From Latilactobacillus fragifolii (lineage in GTDB: Bacteria; Bacillota; Bacilli; Lactobacillales; Lactobacillaceae): a stretch of DNA of 64,000 nucleotides. Under the pieces are notes generated by a model. The model saw only the letters and a list, made by a program, of their open reading frames with translations. It ran no database searches and was not told the DNA's origin. A program made the translations under genes and the position numbers. This document shows, in pieces, positions 24,548 through 33,333 of this stretch (position 1 is the first letter of the stretch; every line of letters begins with the position of its first letter). Where the stretch lies: assembly GCF_905332535.1 (NCBI RefSeq), contig NZ_CAJOCF010000005.1, positions 1 through 64,000 on the forward strand. The letters run 5' to 3'.

Positions 24548-25471
24548 ATGAAATTAAGTAAAGCATTAGCTAGTTTATCGGTTGTAGCAATGTCAGCAAT
24601 GGTTTTAGCAGCTTGTGGCAATCGTAATAGCGCTAAAGATTCATCTTCAAAAGAGGCAAAATCGAGTGCAGTGAAAGAATCATCAAGTAAAAAAGCAACC
24701 GCTAAGAAACAAGTTGCTGGTGGTGAATTAAAAGATGGTACTTACCACTTAGAAGAAAAAAATTACGAAAATAATTACCGCGTTAAGATGTCAATGACCG
24801 TTGCGGATGGCAAGGTCACGAAGACAACTTATGACTACGTGGATAAAGATGGCAAGTCAAAACAAGATGATAAAGCATATAACGAAAAAATGAAAAAGGT
24901 TTCAAAAACAAATCCCCAAGAATACATTCCTCAGTTGAACAAGGAATTTACAGCTAACGGAGCCGATGTTTCAAGCATAGAAGTCGTTTCAGGCGCAACC
25001 CATAGCTCAAATTCATTTAAGAACTATGCACAACAATTAGTTCAAGCTGCCCAAGCTGGTAACACTGAAACAATTGAAATCAATAATGGTGCTAAGCTGC
25101 AAGATGGTACCTACAAGTTAGAAGAAAAGAATTACAGTCACGACTATCGAACAGTCTTCACAATGGTGGTTAAAGACGGTAAAATCACTGATTCTAAATT
25201 CGATAACATCAACAAAGATGGCAAGTCAAAGGCTGACGATGCCGCATATAATAAACAAATGAAGAAGATTGCTAAGACTAATCCTAAGGAATACATTGCT
25301 AAGTTGAATTCTGAATTCGTTAAAGCGCAAGAACCTGGTAAAGTAGACGTTGTCTCTGGTGCAACAGAATCATCACACAGCTTCGTCAATTATGCCGAAC
25401 AATTAGTCAACGCTGCTCAAAAAGGGAATACAGCAACGATTACAGTTGATAATATCGTTTACGCTGAGTAA
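24548..25471 (+). CDS. pplA: PplA, extracellular lipoprotein with two FMN-binding domains
   Basis: The protein has 307 residues. The lipobox VLAAC places the lipidated Cys at residue 23, followed by a Ser/Lys-rich linker. Two FMN-binding domains of about 100 residues then follow, each starting (L/Q)(K/Q)DGTY(H/K)LEEKNY. Each ends with a flavinylation motif: SGATHSS at residues 148-154 and SGATESS at 270-276. By homology, FMN would be attached to Ser153 and Ser275 by an ApbE/FmnB enzyme. It is the terminal electron shuttle of EET. ATG 24548 is chosen from the signal peptide; a longer frame has no ribosome binding site. Confidence 0.94.
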   Translation: MKLSKALASLSVVAMSAMVLAACGNRNSAKDSSSKEAKSSAVKESSSKKATAKKQVAGGELKDGTYHLEEKNYENNYRVKMSMTVADGKVTKTTYDYVDKDGKSKQDDKAYNEKMKKVSKTNPQEYIPQLNKEFTANGADVSSIEVVSGATHSSNSFKNYAQQLVQAAQAGNTETIEINNGAKLQDGTYKLEEKNYSHDYRTVFTMVVKDGKITDSKFDNINKDGKSKADDAAYNKQMKKIAKTNPKEYIAKLNSEFVKAQEPGKVDVVSGATESSHSFVNYAEQLVNAAQKGNTATITVDNIVYAE

Positions 25472-25587
25472 ACAGGACTTTTGGTAGTCAGTTGCCAATG
25501 AATTAATGGATCACTGTCTGCTAGAAGGTACGCTGAAGCTAGGGCAAGTCAATTGGCCTAGCTTTTTTTAATGGAAGGAAGGCCGAG

Positions 25588-26541
25588 ATGTCTTTTAAAA
25601 CATTTCTAGAATTTGTCCGGATTGAGGTCAAAACGGTAAGTGTCTTACCCCTCATCTTAGGAATTGTTTATTGTTGGTACGTTAAGGGGCAACTTAACTT
25701 AGTGACAACAGTTGTTTATTTTATTGCCCAGTTTTCGATTGCGTTGTTTGTCACCGGCTTTAATAATGTGATGGATTACTACAAAGCGGTTGATCTAAAT
25801 TACCGGGCACAGACGAATATTATTGGACGCGAACACTTATCACCAACCAAAGCATTACGTTTAATGCTCTATTTTTTATCGTTCAGCATCGTGGCTGGGA
25901 TTTGGTTGGTTTGGCAAACAAATATTTGCTTATTATTAATCGGTGGCGCTTGTATTTTTGTGGCGATTTTTTATACATTTGGTCCAGTACCGTTATCGCG
26001 GATGCCGGTTGGTGAATTGTTGAGTGGTGTGACCGAATCGTTTGGTGCGTTTTTCATCATGGTCTATGTCAATGTGCCGAGTGATAGCATTATGGCCCTG
26101 CATTTTGATTGGCCGACAGTCACCCTCACCGGCCAATTACCAACATTACTCAGTTTATGCTTGATCGGTGTGATTATTGCAATTCCCACTTCGAATATCA
26201 TGTTGGCGGATAATATCTGTGATTTAGATCAAGACCGCCGCAACGAACGTTATACATTGCCGCATTATTTAGGAACGACATGGGCGTTACGGTTATATAA
26301 TACGTTGATTTGGGTCTCGTTAGTGGCAGTTGTTGTGGCAGTGATGACGCACGTCTTACCACTTGAATCTTTATTATTGTTATTATTGGTTCCTGTCATT
26401 GAGCGCAATAATCGGCGGTTTAATGCGCAGCAACTGAAGGAGGTAACCTTTATTACCGCGATTCAAAATGCGATGGCCATCAATACTGCTTTGATTGCCA
26501 GCTTGTTATTAGCGACTGTTCGAACGACTTGGTGGGGATAA
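25588..26541 (+). CDS. dmkA: UbiA-family prenyltransferase DmkA
   Basis: The protein has 317 residues and about nine membrane helices. The first aspartate motif is NNVMDYYKAVD and the second is DNICDLDQDRRNE, as in DHNA polyprenyltransferases (MenA). It would attach the prenyl tail made by DmkB to 1,4-dihydroxy-2-naphthoate, giving the demethylmenaquinone used by Ndh2. The gene lies 116 bases after pplA, with AAGGAAGG before the ATG. No men genes for making the naphthoate ring are in the window. Confidence 0.9.
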   Translation: MSFKTFLEFVRIEVKTVSVLPLILGIVYCWYVKGQLNLVTTVVYFIAQFSIALFVTGFNNVMDYYKAVDLNYRAQTNIIGREHLSPTKALRLMLYFLSFSIVAGIWLVWQTNICLLLIGGACIFVAIFYTFGPVPLSRMPVGELLSGVTESFGAFFIMVYVNVPSDSIMALHFDWPTVTLTGQLPTLLSLCLIGVIIAIPTSNIMLADNICDLDQDRRNERYTLPHYLGTTWALRLYNTLIWVSLVAVVVAVMTHVLPLESLLLLLLVPVIERNNRRFNAQQLKEVTFITAIQNAMAINTALIASLLLATVRTTWWG

Positions 26542-26550
26542 GCCAGCACA

Positions 26551-26579
26551 TTGACAGTTTGGCAAACCCATGATAAAGT
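26551..26579 (+). promoter_or_regulatory. Promoter of rpmG-secE
   Basis: A consensus TTGACA, a 17-base spacer ending in TGA, then TAAAGT. Confidence 0.8.
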
Positions 26580-26616
26580 AAATGGGATAAACGTCAATTA
26601 GAGAGGGGCTTTTCAT

Positions 26617-26766
26617 ATGGGTGTTAAGAAAGTCGCCTTAGCCTGTACTGTCTGCGGTTCACGTAACTACTATGTTGCTGAGAACAAGAACCGGACAGAA
26701 CGTCTAGAGTTAAACAAATTCTGTAAACATTGTGGGCAATATGCACAACACAAAGAAACGCGCTAA
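26617..26766 (+). CDS. rpmG: 50S ribosomal protein L33
   Basis: The protein has 49 residues ([19 protein letters not shown]...). The cysteine pairs CTVC and CKHC show the zinc-binding form of L33. GAGAGGGG precedes the ATG. It sits directly before secE, the usual Firmicutes order. Confidence 0.95.
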   Translation: MGVKKVALACTVCGSRNYYVAENKNRTERLELNKFCKHCGQYAQHKETR

Positions 26767-26781
26767 TTAGGAGGAAATAAG

Positions 26782-26955
26782 ATGATTAAGTTTTTTAAAA
26801 GTGTTGGTCAGGAAATGAAAACTGTTAGTTGGCCCGATGCCAAACAAACACGTAAAGATACATCGACAGTCGTCATGACCTCCGTTTTATTCGCCATTTT
26901 CTTCGGCGTTGTTGATTTTGCAATCTTAAAAGTACTACAATTATTTATCTTTTAG
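26782..26955 (+). CDS. secE: Preprotein translocase subunit SecE
   Basis: The protein has 57 residues. A basic amphipathic start (MIKFFKSVGQEMKTVSWPD) is followed by a single membrane helix, the short Gram-positive form. The conserved VSWP segment packs against SecY. TTAGGAGG overlaps the end of rpmG; the genes are 15 bases apart. Confidence 0.95.
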   Translation: MIKFFKSVGQEMKTVSWPDAKQTRKDTSTVVMTSVLFAIFFGVVDFAILKVLQLFIF

Positions 26956-26978
26956 AACTGGCTTAATTAAGCTGGATT

Positions 26979-26987
26979 TGCTATACT
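26979..26987 (+). promoter_or_regulatory. Extended -10 promoter between secE and nusG
   Basis: TG-C-TATACT, with transcription expected to start near 26994, directly before a terminator hairpin. Confidence 0.55.
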
Positions 26988-26996
26988 AATGGCAAG

Positions 26997-27027
26997 CAAA
27001 AAACTTCGCGTGGTCGGAGTTTTTTTA
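26997..27027 (+). terminator. Terminator or attenuator in the nusG leader
   Basis: The eight-base-pair stem AAACTTCG / CGGAGTTT has loop CGTGGT and is followed by T-rich sequence. Confidence 0.8.
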
Positions 27028-27053
27028 TTTTGGTATTTAAAAGGAGAACACAC

Positions 27054-27602
27054 ATGGTTGAATCAATCGAAAAAAGCTGGTATGTCTTACACACATATTC
27101 AGGTTACGAAAATAAAGTGAAGGCAAACTTAGAATCTCGTGCCCAATCAATGGGGATGGAGAATAATGTTTTCCGCGTTGTGGTTCCTGAAGAAGAAGAA
27201 CACGAAATCAAAAACGGTAAGGACAAAGTCGATATGAAGAAGACTTTCCCGGGCTATGTTTTGGTTGAAATGGTGATGTCAGATGATGCTTGGTTCGTTG
27301 TTCGGAATACACCAGGTGTGACAGGCTTCGTTGGTTCACACGGTGCCGGTAGCAAACCAGCACCATTATTAGACGATGAAATCTCACAAATCTTGCGTCA
27401 GCTTGGCATGAGCACGCGTCATTTAGATGTCGAATTTAAAGTCGGCGAATCCGTTAAGATTGTCGAAGGCGCCTTTGCTGGGCTTGTTGGTCAAATTACC
27501 GAAGTTGACGATGAAAAAATGAAATTAAAAGTTAACATTGATATGTTTGGTCGTGAAACGGCAACTGAGTTAGACTACGACCAAGTAGATGAACTAGTCT
27601 AA
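27054..27602 (+). CDS. nusG: Transcription elongation/termination factor NusG
   Basis: The protein has 182 residues. The N-terminal NGN domain starts KSWYVLHTYSGYENKVK. The KOW motif (FKVGESVKIVEGAFAGLVGQI) lies in the C-terminal part. It binds RNA polymerase and modulates pausing. ATG 27054 follows AAAAGGAG; a longer frame would start in the terminator region. It lies about 100 bases after secE. Confidence 0.96.
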   Translation: MVESIEKSWYVLHTYSGYENKVKANLESRAQSMGMENNVFRVVVPEEEEHEIKNGKDKVDMKKTFPGYVLVEMVMSDDAWFVVRNTPGVTGFVGSHGAGSKPAPLLDDEISQILRQLGMSTRHLDVEFKVGESVKIVEGAFAGLVGQITEVDDEKMKLKVNIDMFGRETATELDYDQVDELV

Positions 27603-27697
27603 CAAACGGACGAGTTGCGCGATGTAGCACCCACAGAAAGTACGGCTTAACCATCAGATAACGGGGCTAGGATTTGTCCCAAGCCCAACAAGATAGA

Positions 27698-27736
27698 CGG
27701 CTGAGACGAAGCATAATTTGTCTCAGCCGCTTTTTT
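27698..27736 (+). terminator. Terminator of nusG
   Basis: The stem CGGCTGAGAC / GTCTCAGCCG is followed by TTTTTT. A weaker hairpin (GGGCTAGG / CCAAGCCC) lies at about 27664-27686. Confidence 0.9.
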
Positions 27737-27771
27737 ATAATCAGTAGTATTTATTTCAAAAGAATGATGTG

Positions 27772-28635
27772 ATGACGATGTGGTATATCATTGATCAAAT
27801 ATTAATTGCGGTGGCCTTAGTCGTACTGCTGCTAGCCTTATTGGTCGGGTTGGATTTTTACAAATTGATCCGGGTTTCGGCACATTGGCGGCCACGTACT
27901 CGTTTATATACGAAACAACCAACACTATTCATTCATGGCTATCGAGGGAATCGTTATTCGTTCGGCCATTTACTCTGGCGCTTACAAAAAGCCGGGATTG
28001 CTAAGAAGAGTATGGTCATTTGGGTTGGTAAGGACGGTCAATTGCATGTGAGCGGGGATGCCGTATTGCAGGCGAATAATCCAACAATTCAAGTCTTATT
28101 TGCCAATAATCACGCCGATGTGCAGGCTCAAGTTCGTTGGTTGGGGGCAATTATCGAGCATCTAAAAGAAGCGTATAACGTTACGCAAATCAATCTAGTG
28201 GGGCATTCGATGGGGGCGATTACGGTGTTGCGCTATTTATTGACGCCAGAGCATGCTGTGGTGGATAAAGTGATTTTATTGGCAGCGCCAGTTAATGATC
28301 CATCGATTGGTCCGGATACCCCGCTTGTTTTTTGGAGCGAGTTAACGAGTCGGGGACCGGTTAAACGGACGCGTAATTACAATTATTTAGCAGTCCGGGC
28401 TCAGCGGTTTCCAACCACGATCAGTGTTTTAAACATTGCCGGCGAGTTACTAGGCACTAACCGCCATGATGGTTCGGTAGCAGTCGATAGTAGTTTTGCA
28501 TTACGAAGTCTATTAAAAGGACGTGTGCGCCGTTACCAAGAGATGTTAGTCCGTGGGCCGGGTGGCGCGCATAGTATGTTGCATGAGAATCGATTAGTTG
28601 ATCAAGCCATCGATGATTTTTTGTGGCGTGATTAA
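27772..28635 (+). CDS. Alpha/beta hydrolase of the DUF915 family, membrane-anchored
   Basis: The protein has 287 residues. One N-terminal membrane helix (ILIAVALVVLLLALLVGLDF) is followed by an alpha/beta hydrolase fold. LFIHGYRGNRYS is the oxyanion region, GHSMGA is the nucleophile elbow, and the HDGSVAVDSSF and GGAHSMLHEN segments supply the acid and His. This is the DUF915 group, usually annotated as cell-surface hydrolases or lipases. GTG 27769, ATG 27772 and ATG 27778 are all possible starts, and the ribosome binding site is weak. Confidence 0.85.
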   Translation: MTMWYIIDQILIAVALVVLLLALLVGLDFYKLIRVSAHWRPRTRLYTKQPTLFIHGYRGNRYSFGHLLWRLQKAGIAKKSMVIWVGKDGQLHVSGDAVLQANNPTIQVLFANNHADVQAQVRWLGAIIEHLKEAYNVTQINLVGHSMGAITVLRYLLTPEHAVVDKVILLAAPVNDPSIGPDTPLVFWSELTSRGPVKRTRNYNYLAVRAQRFPTTISVLNIAGELLGTNRHDGSVAVDSSFALRSLLKGRVRRYQEMLVRGPGGAHSMLHENRLVDQAIDDFLWRD

Positions 28636-28645
28636 TGGAATCGCC

Positions 28646-28674
28646 TTGCTTTTTCAGCAATTGCTTGGTATATT
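28646..28674 (+). promoter_or_regulatory. Promoter of rplK-rplA
   Basis: TTGCTT, a 17-base spacer ending in TGG, then TATATT. Confidence 0.75.
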
Positions 28675-28758
28675 ATTGAAGTATGTTTTCATACACTAGT
28701 GGGAGACCAAATATAATGGCCATCTTAACCACATCACGGACTTAAGGAGGTATGTTTC

Positions 28759-29184
28759 GTGGCTAAAAAAGTAGCAAACATCGTTAAACTTCAAATTCCT
28801 GCAGGTAAAGCAACTCCAGCACCACCCGTAGGGCCAGCTTTAGGTCAAGCTGGTATTAACATTATGGGCTTTACAAAGGACTTTAACGCTCGTACAGCTG
28901 ACCAAGCTGGTTTATTAATTCCAGTTGTGATCACTGTTTATGAAGATCGCTCATTCGACTTTGTAACAAAGACACCACCAGCAGCAGTTCTTTTAAAGAA
29001 AGCTGCCGGTGTTGAAAAAGGTTCTGGCGAACCAAACACTAAGAAAGTTGCAACTGTAACTAAAGCTCAAGTGCAAGAAATCGCTGAAACTAAAATGCAA
29101 GACCTAAACGCTGCAGACGTTGAAGCTGCTATGCGCATGGTTGAAGGTACTGCAAGAAGCATGGGATTCACTGTCGAAGGTTAA
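28759..29184 (+). CDS. rplK: 50S ribosomal protein L11
   Basis: The protein has 141 residues with the canonical [21 protein letters not shown]-terminal region that binds the GTPase-associated centre of 23S rRNA. It starts with GTG after a strong AAGGAGG. rplA follows 98 bases later. Confidence 0.98.
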   Translation: MAKKVANIVKLQIPAGKATPAPPVGPALGQAGINIMGFTKDFNARTADQAGLLIPVVITVYEDRSFDFVTKTPPAAVLLKKAAGVEKGSGEPNTKKVATVTKAQVQEIAETKMQDLNAADVEAAMRMVEGTARSMGFTVEG

Positions 29185-29282
29185 TTCATGCTTGACACTT
29201 TCAGTCGGATTTTCAATGAAAGTTGAAAAATCAAGTGGGAGGTCAAAAACCGTTCACCACAATTGCAAGGAGGAAAACCCTA

Positions 29283-29972
29283 ATGGCTAAAAAAGGTAAA
29301 AATTATTTAGAAGCTGCAAAACAAGTTGATGCGACTAAAGCATACACTGTTGAAGAAGCAATCGATTTAGTAAAGAAAGTTGATTTTGCAAAATTCGATG
29401 CATCGATTGAAGTTGCATATCGTTTAAACGTTGATCCTAAACAAGCAGATCAACAAATTCGTGGTGCTGTCGTACTACCAAATGGTACAGGTAAGACACA
29501 ACGCGTAGTTGTTTTCGCTCAAGGCGAACAAGCAAAACAAGCTGAAGCCGCTGGTGCGGACGTTGTCGGTGCCGAAGATTTAGTTGAAAAGATTCAAGGT
29601 GGCTGGTTAGACTTTGATGTTGCCGTTGCGACCCCACCAATGATGGCGCAAGTAGGTCGTTTAGGCCGTGTCTTGGGACCTAAAGGCTTAATGCCTAACC
29701 CTAAGACTGGGACCGTGACAATGGACGTTACTAAAGCAGTTAACGACATTAAAGCTGGTCAAGTGGCATACCGTGTTGATAAAGCTGGTATCGTTCACGC
29801 ACCAATCGGTAAGGTATCATTCGATGCTGCTAAATTAGTAGAAAACTTTAAAGCAATGCAAGATGTAATCATCAAAGCACGTCCTGCTTCAGCTAAAGGT
29901 CAATACATTACAAGTTTATCAGTTAGCTCAACATTTGGCCCTGGTGTCAAAGTTGACGTTGCTAGCTTCTAA
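29283..29972 (+). CDS. rplA: 50S ribosomal protein L1
   Basis: The protein has 229 residues with the conserved [18 protein letters not shown] block. It forms the L1 stalk and represses its own operon in many bacteria by binding the leader mRNA. ATG 29283 follows AAGGAGG; the in-frame TTG at 29223 is not used. Confidence 0.98.
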   Translation: MAKKGKNYLEAAKQVDATKAYTVEEAIDLVKKVDFAKFDASIEVAYRLNVDPKQADQQIRGAVVLPNGTGKTQRVVVFAQGEQAKQAEAAGADVVGAEDLVEKIQGGWLDFDVAVATPPMMAQVGRLGRVLGPKGLMPNPKTGTVTMDVTKAVNDIKAGQVAYRVDKAGIVHAPIGKVSFDAAKLVENFKAMQDVIIKARPASAKGQYITSLSVSSTFGPGVKVDVASF

Positions 29973-29983
29973 GTTGGTAATGC

Positions 29984-30018
29984 AAAAGCGCTCATCCGAG
30001 AGGATGAGCGCTTTTTTT
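29984..30018. terminator. Bidirectional terminator between rplA and ade
   Basis: The stem AAAAGCGCTCATCC / GGATGAGCGCTTTT has a four-base loop and A and T tracts on both sides. Confidence 0.92.
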
Positions 30019-30020
30019 GA

Positions 30021-31763
30021 TTAGGCATTGATATCAATAATTTTAAATTGAGTCACATCAACTAATCCTTTATCGGTAATTCGTAAATTAGGGATTACAT
30101 CAAGAGGCATTGCGCCAAGCTTCATAATGGGGTCGAAGTGGGCAGCAACCTTTAAGGCGGTATGGCAAACAGCATTGAAGGCCTTTTGATGTTCAATTAA
30201 GGTATCGATTGGTTCGTTACTCATTAAGCCGCCGATGACAAATGGCAAGGTCGCGATGACTTGACCATCTTTGACGGCGACGCCACCGCCTTGGCATTCT
30301 TTGAGCGCTTCGATGGCAACAACCATGTCAGCGTCGTTAGTACCGACCACTACGAGGTTATGGCTATCATGACCGATGCTAGTAGCAATTGCCCCGTTTT
30401 TGATACCAAAGCCGTTGAGCAGGCCAACACCGACGTTGCCGGTGAGATGATGCCGTTCAATGACAGCCACTTTAGCGATATCTTCGTCAGGGTTGTATTG
30501 AAAGTCGCCGTCGGCATTGTGAGCAACCGATAAGACGAGATTTTGAGTCCGACTAGTGCTTTGTAATCCGATCACGTGGGCCTTGTCACTAGTTAAATTC
30601 AGTTTCAATTGATCAGCTGAGAAGGAATTGAGATGTACGGTTTGTAATAAATCATCAAAATTAGCGATTGAATCTTCCGTTGTTAATAAGGGTTCACCGT
30701 TGGTAGCGACTTTTTGACCATTGATGAAGGTTTGGTTGACGTGGAAGTGTTCAAGATCGTCAACCAATAAGAAGTCAGCCTTCAAACCTGGGGCAATCCC
30801 GCCGCGATCGGCTAAGCCAGTACATTGGGCGGTGTTGATGGTGGCCATTTGGATTGCCATGATAGGCTCAATCCCATTTGCAATCGCAACACGGATACTT
30901 TCATCGAGGTGGCCGGTTTCGCGGAGGGTAACGGATTGCAAGTCATCCCCACAGAGGCAACAGAAACGAGCATTTTGTGGGGTTACGCCCTTTAAGAGCG
31001 TTGGCATGTTCTTCGAGACGGTCCCGTAGCGGAGATAAACATACATGCCGCGACTGATGCGGTCGAGGAGCTCATCGACTTGTGTACATTCATGGTCGTT
31101 ACGAATCCCTGCAGCCGCGTAGGCGTTTAGACCTTGCGCTTTCAATGCGGGTGAATGACCATCAATTAATTTATGTGCATTGATTGAAACGAGTAGTTCA
31201 TCTAAAACGCCATCATCAGCGTTAACAACGCCGGGATAGTTCATAAACTCAGCGAGTCCGTAAGTCAATCCTTGCTCATAAGAATGTTGAATATCGTCAG
31301 CGCTAATCACGGCGCCGGAAGTTTCAAGTGTTGGATTAGCCGCTGGGACACAAGAAGGCATCATATAATGGATATCGAGCGCCGTGTTTTTAGCAGAAGC
31401 AACCATATATTCAAGACCGCGCATGCCAGCAACATTGACGATTTCGTGGGGGTCGGCCAAAATGGTCGTTGTGCCGTGGGGCATTACGAGCGATCCGAAG
31501 ACCGCTGGTGAGACATTGGCCGATTCAATATGAATGTGGGGGTCAATGAGACCCGGCACGATATATTGGCCACGGGCATCGATAACTTTTGGTGCAAGGT
31601 AATCGTCACTGATACCGAGAAAACGACCGTTACCGATGGCAAGAGCGCCTTCGATGATACGCCCATTATAGACATCAACGATTTTAGCGTTTTTAATGAC
31701 CATATCAGCGGCTTGGCGGCCAGCCGCTTGTTCAATAAGTTGTTTTAAAGTTGTTTTATCCAT
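30021..31763 (-). CDS. ade: Adenine deaminase
   Basis: The protein has 580 residues of the amidohydrolase superfamily. The metal-binding motif is GLIDPHIHIES; a later HGHSPAL-type segment (IDGHSPALKAQG) and GIRNDHECTQ fit the Ade family. It converts adenine to hypoxanthine and ammonia for purine salvage. The C-terminal domain (residues about 400-580) is intact. GGAGC precedes the ATG. The gene for a purine permease lies 12 bases upstream in the same operon. Confidence 0.95.
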   Translation of the reverse strand: MDKTTLKQLIEQAAGRQAADMVIKNAKIVDVYNGRIIEGALAIGNGRFLGISDDYLAPKVIDARGQYIVPGLIDPHIHIESANVSPAVFGSLVMPHGTTTILADPHEIVNVAGMRGLEYMVASAKNTALDIHYMMPSCVPAANPTLETSGAVISADDIQHSYEQGLTYGLAEFMNYPGVVNADDGVLDELLVSINAHKLIDGHSPALKAQGLNAYAAAGIRNDHECTQVDELLDRISRGMYVYLRYGTVSKNMPTLLKGVTPQNARFCCLCGDDLQSVTLRETGHLDESIRVAIANGIEPIMAIQMATINTAQCTGLADRGGIAPGLKADFLLVDDLEHFHVNQTFINGQKVATNGEPLLTTEDSIANFDDLLQTVHLNSFSADQLKLNLTSDKAHVIGLQSTSRTQNLVLSVAHNADGDFQYNPDEDIAKVAVIERHHLTGNVGVGLLNGFGIKNGAIATSIGHDSHNLVVVGTNDADMVVAIEALKECQGGGVAVKDGQVIATLPFVIGGLMSNEPIDTLIEHQKAFNAVCHTALKVAAHFDPIMKLGAMPLDVIPNLRITDKGLVDVTQFKIIDINA

Positions 31764-31775
31764 GAGTAAGCTCCT

Positions 31776-33134
31776 TTATTTAGCGGGTAATTCATGCATT
31801 GTGAAGAGTAATAATAAGAATAAGAGGGCGGCGACGTACATAATCGGATGCACCTTTTTACCTTTGCCGGCCGCAATCATTGTGATTGGGTAGGTGATGA
31901 GACCGAATGCTAAACCGTAGGAGATGTTGTAGGTGAGTGGGACGCACAGAATAATCATGAAGGCGGCAAAAGATGTTTCAAATTCTGACCAGTCAATGTT
32001 GGCAATTGACTTCATCATGAATGAGCCGACGATGATTAGAATCGGCGCCGTCACTTGGGAGGTAACAACGGCTAATAAAGGAGAGAAGAATAAGCTTAAG
32101 ACGAACATGATTGCCACGACAACGGCTGTGAAACCTGTCCGGCCCCCAGCAGCAATTCCGGTTGATGATTCAATGTAACATGCAGTCGGTGTTGAACCGA
32201 AAACGGCGCCGGCGATCATTGAAGTTGAATCGGCGAACAGGGCTTTACCAACTTCTTTAGGCATTTTGTTATCTTTAATGAAACCAGCTTGTTGGGCGAG
32301 TCCAATAACCGTTCCAGTTGTATCGAAGAAAACGCTGAAGAAAAAGACGAGAATAACGACTGCCATTTGGATGTTAAAGACGTTATGGATGTTCATAATT
32401 GAGACACCCAAAGTTGGGGTTAAACTCGGAATTGATGAGATGATGCTATGAGGCATTGCGATTAAACCGGTAATGACCCCCATGATGGCTGTGGCTGCCA
32501 AACCGATAAATAAAGCACCGGGGACTTTGCGAGCTAATAAAGCAACGGTCACGATTAAACCGAATACCGTTAACCAAACGTGGGGGTCTGACCAACTTGT
32601 AATGGTTACAAATGATTTAGCACTGCCGACCACGATTCCACCTTGTTTCAAACCAGTAAAGGCAATAAATAAGCCGATGCCAACCGCCATTGCGGCTTTT
32701 AAATTAGCAGGAATGGCGTTGATGACAACTTCCCGGACCTTTAAGACTGTGACGAGCATGAAGAGTAATGAAGCGACGAAGACGCCGGCAAGTGCAGTTT
32801 GCCAAGGAATTCCCATGCCTAACACAACCGAGTAGGCGAAGAAAGCGTTGCTGCCCAGTCCGGGCGCAACAGCAATTGGGTAGTTGGCGATGAAGGCCAT
32901 CGCTAAACAGCCGACCACTCCGGTTAATGCAGTGGCAACGAAAACGGCGCCTTTGTTTAGCCCGGCATCGCCTAAAATAGTTGGGTTGACGAATAAAATG
33001 TAGGACATCGCAATAAAAGTCGTAATTCCGGCGATGATTTCGGTTTTAATGGTTGACCCACTTTCCTTAATTTTGAATTGACGTTCGAGCCAATTCGTTC
33101 GTGTTTTTGCAACAATGCCAATATTTTTGTCCAT
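31776..33134 (-). CDS. NCS2-family purine permease (adenine/guanine/hypoxanthine type)
   Basis: The protein has 452 residues and about 12-14 membrane helices. ITTFIAMSYILFVNPTILGDAG and GLGSNAFFAYSVVLGMG are signatures of the PbuG/AzgA branch. Being cotranscribed with adenine deaminase, adenine is a likely substrate. ATG 33134 follows AGAGGTG. A -10 TATAAT lies at 33174-33179 on the minus strand. I see no purine riboswitch in the leader. Confidence 0.93.
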   Translation of the reverse strand: MDKNIGIVAKTRTNWLERQFKIKESGSTIKTEIIAGITTFIAMSYILFVNPTILGDAGLNKGAVFVATALTGVVGCLAMAFIANYPIAVAPGLGSNAFFAYSVVLGMGIPWQTALAGVFVASLLFMLVTVLKVREVVINAIPANLKAAMAVGIGLFIAFTGLKQGGIVVGSAKSFVTITSWSDPHVWLTVFGLIVTVALLARKVPGALFIGLAATAIMGVITGLIAMPHSIISSIPSLTPTLGVSIMNIHNVFNIQMAVVILVFFFSVFFDTTGTVIGLAQQAGFIKDNKMPKEVGKALFADSTSMIAGAVFGSTPTACYIESSTGIAAGGRTGFTAVVVAIMFVLSLFFSPLLAVVTSQVTAPILIIVGSFMMKSIANIDWSEFETSFAAFMIILCVPLTYNISYGLAFGLITYPITMIAAGKGKKVHPIMYVAALLFLLLLFTMHELPAK

Positions 33135-33250
33135 TATGCACCTCTGAATTAGTTTTTTAGGAACCTTGGCATCATTATACAACAAAACAATCGTGTTTTT
33201 AAGCTAAATAAGAAAAATAATTAATATTTTTGAAATATCGTTCGTGATTT

Positions 33251-33276
33251 GCTGATAAAAAGTGCTTTTTATCAGC
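33251..33276. repeat. Near-perfect palindrome upstream of the purine operon
   Basis: Two 12-base arms, GCTGATAAAAAG and CTTTTTATCAGC, are separated by TG. It lies between the ackA terminator and the purine permease promoter. It could be a second hairpin ending ackA transcripts or a protein-binding site. Confidence 0.6.
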
Positions 33277-33278
33277 AA

Positions 33279-33317
33279 AAACGAGCCATTAGCATTTATT
33301 ATGCTAATGGCTCGTTC
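33279..33317 (-). terminator. Terminator of ackA
   Basis: A 16-base-pair stem AACGAGCCATTAGCAT / ATGCTAATGGCTCGTT is followed on the minus strand by TTTTT. Confidence 0.9.
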
Positions 33318-33333
33318 ATAATCCAGTGTTCAG

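Noticed and set aside
33135-33250. Purine riboswitch before the purine permease
   Set aside because: The conserved aptamer loops were not found; only a promoter and AT-rich sequence are visible.
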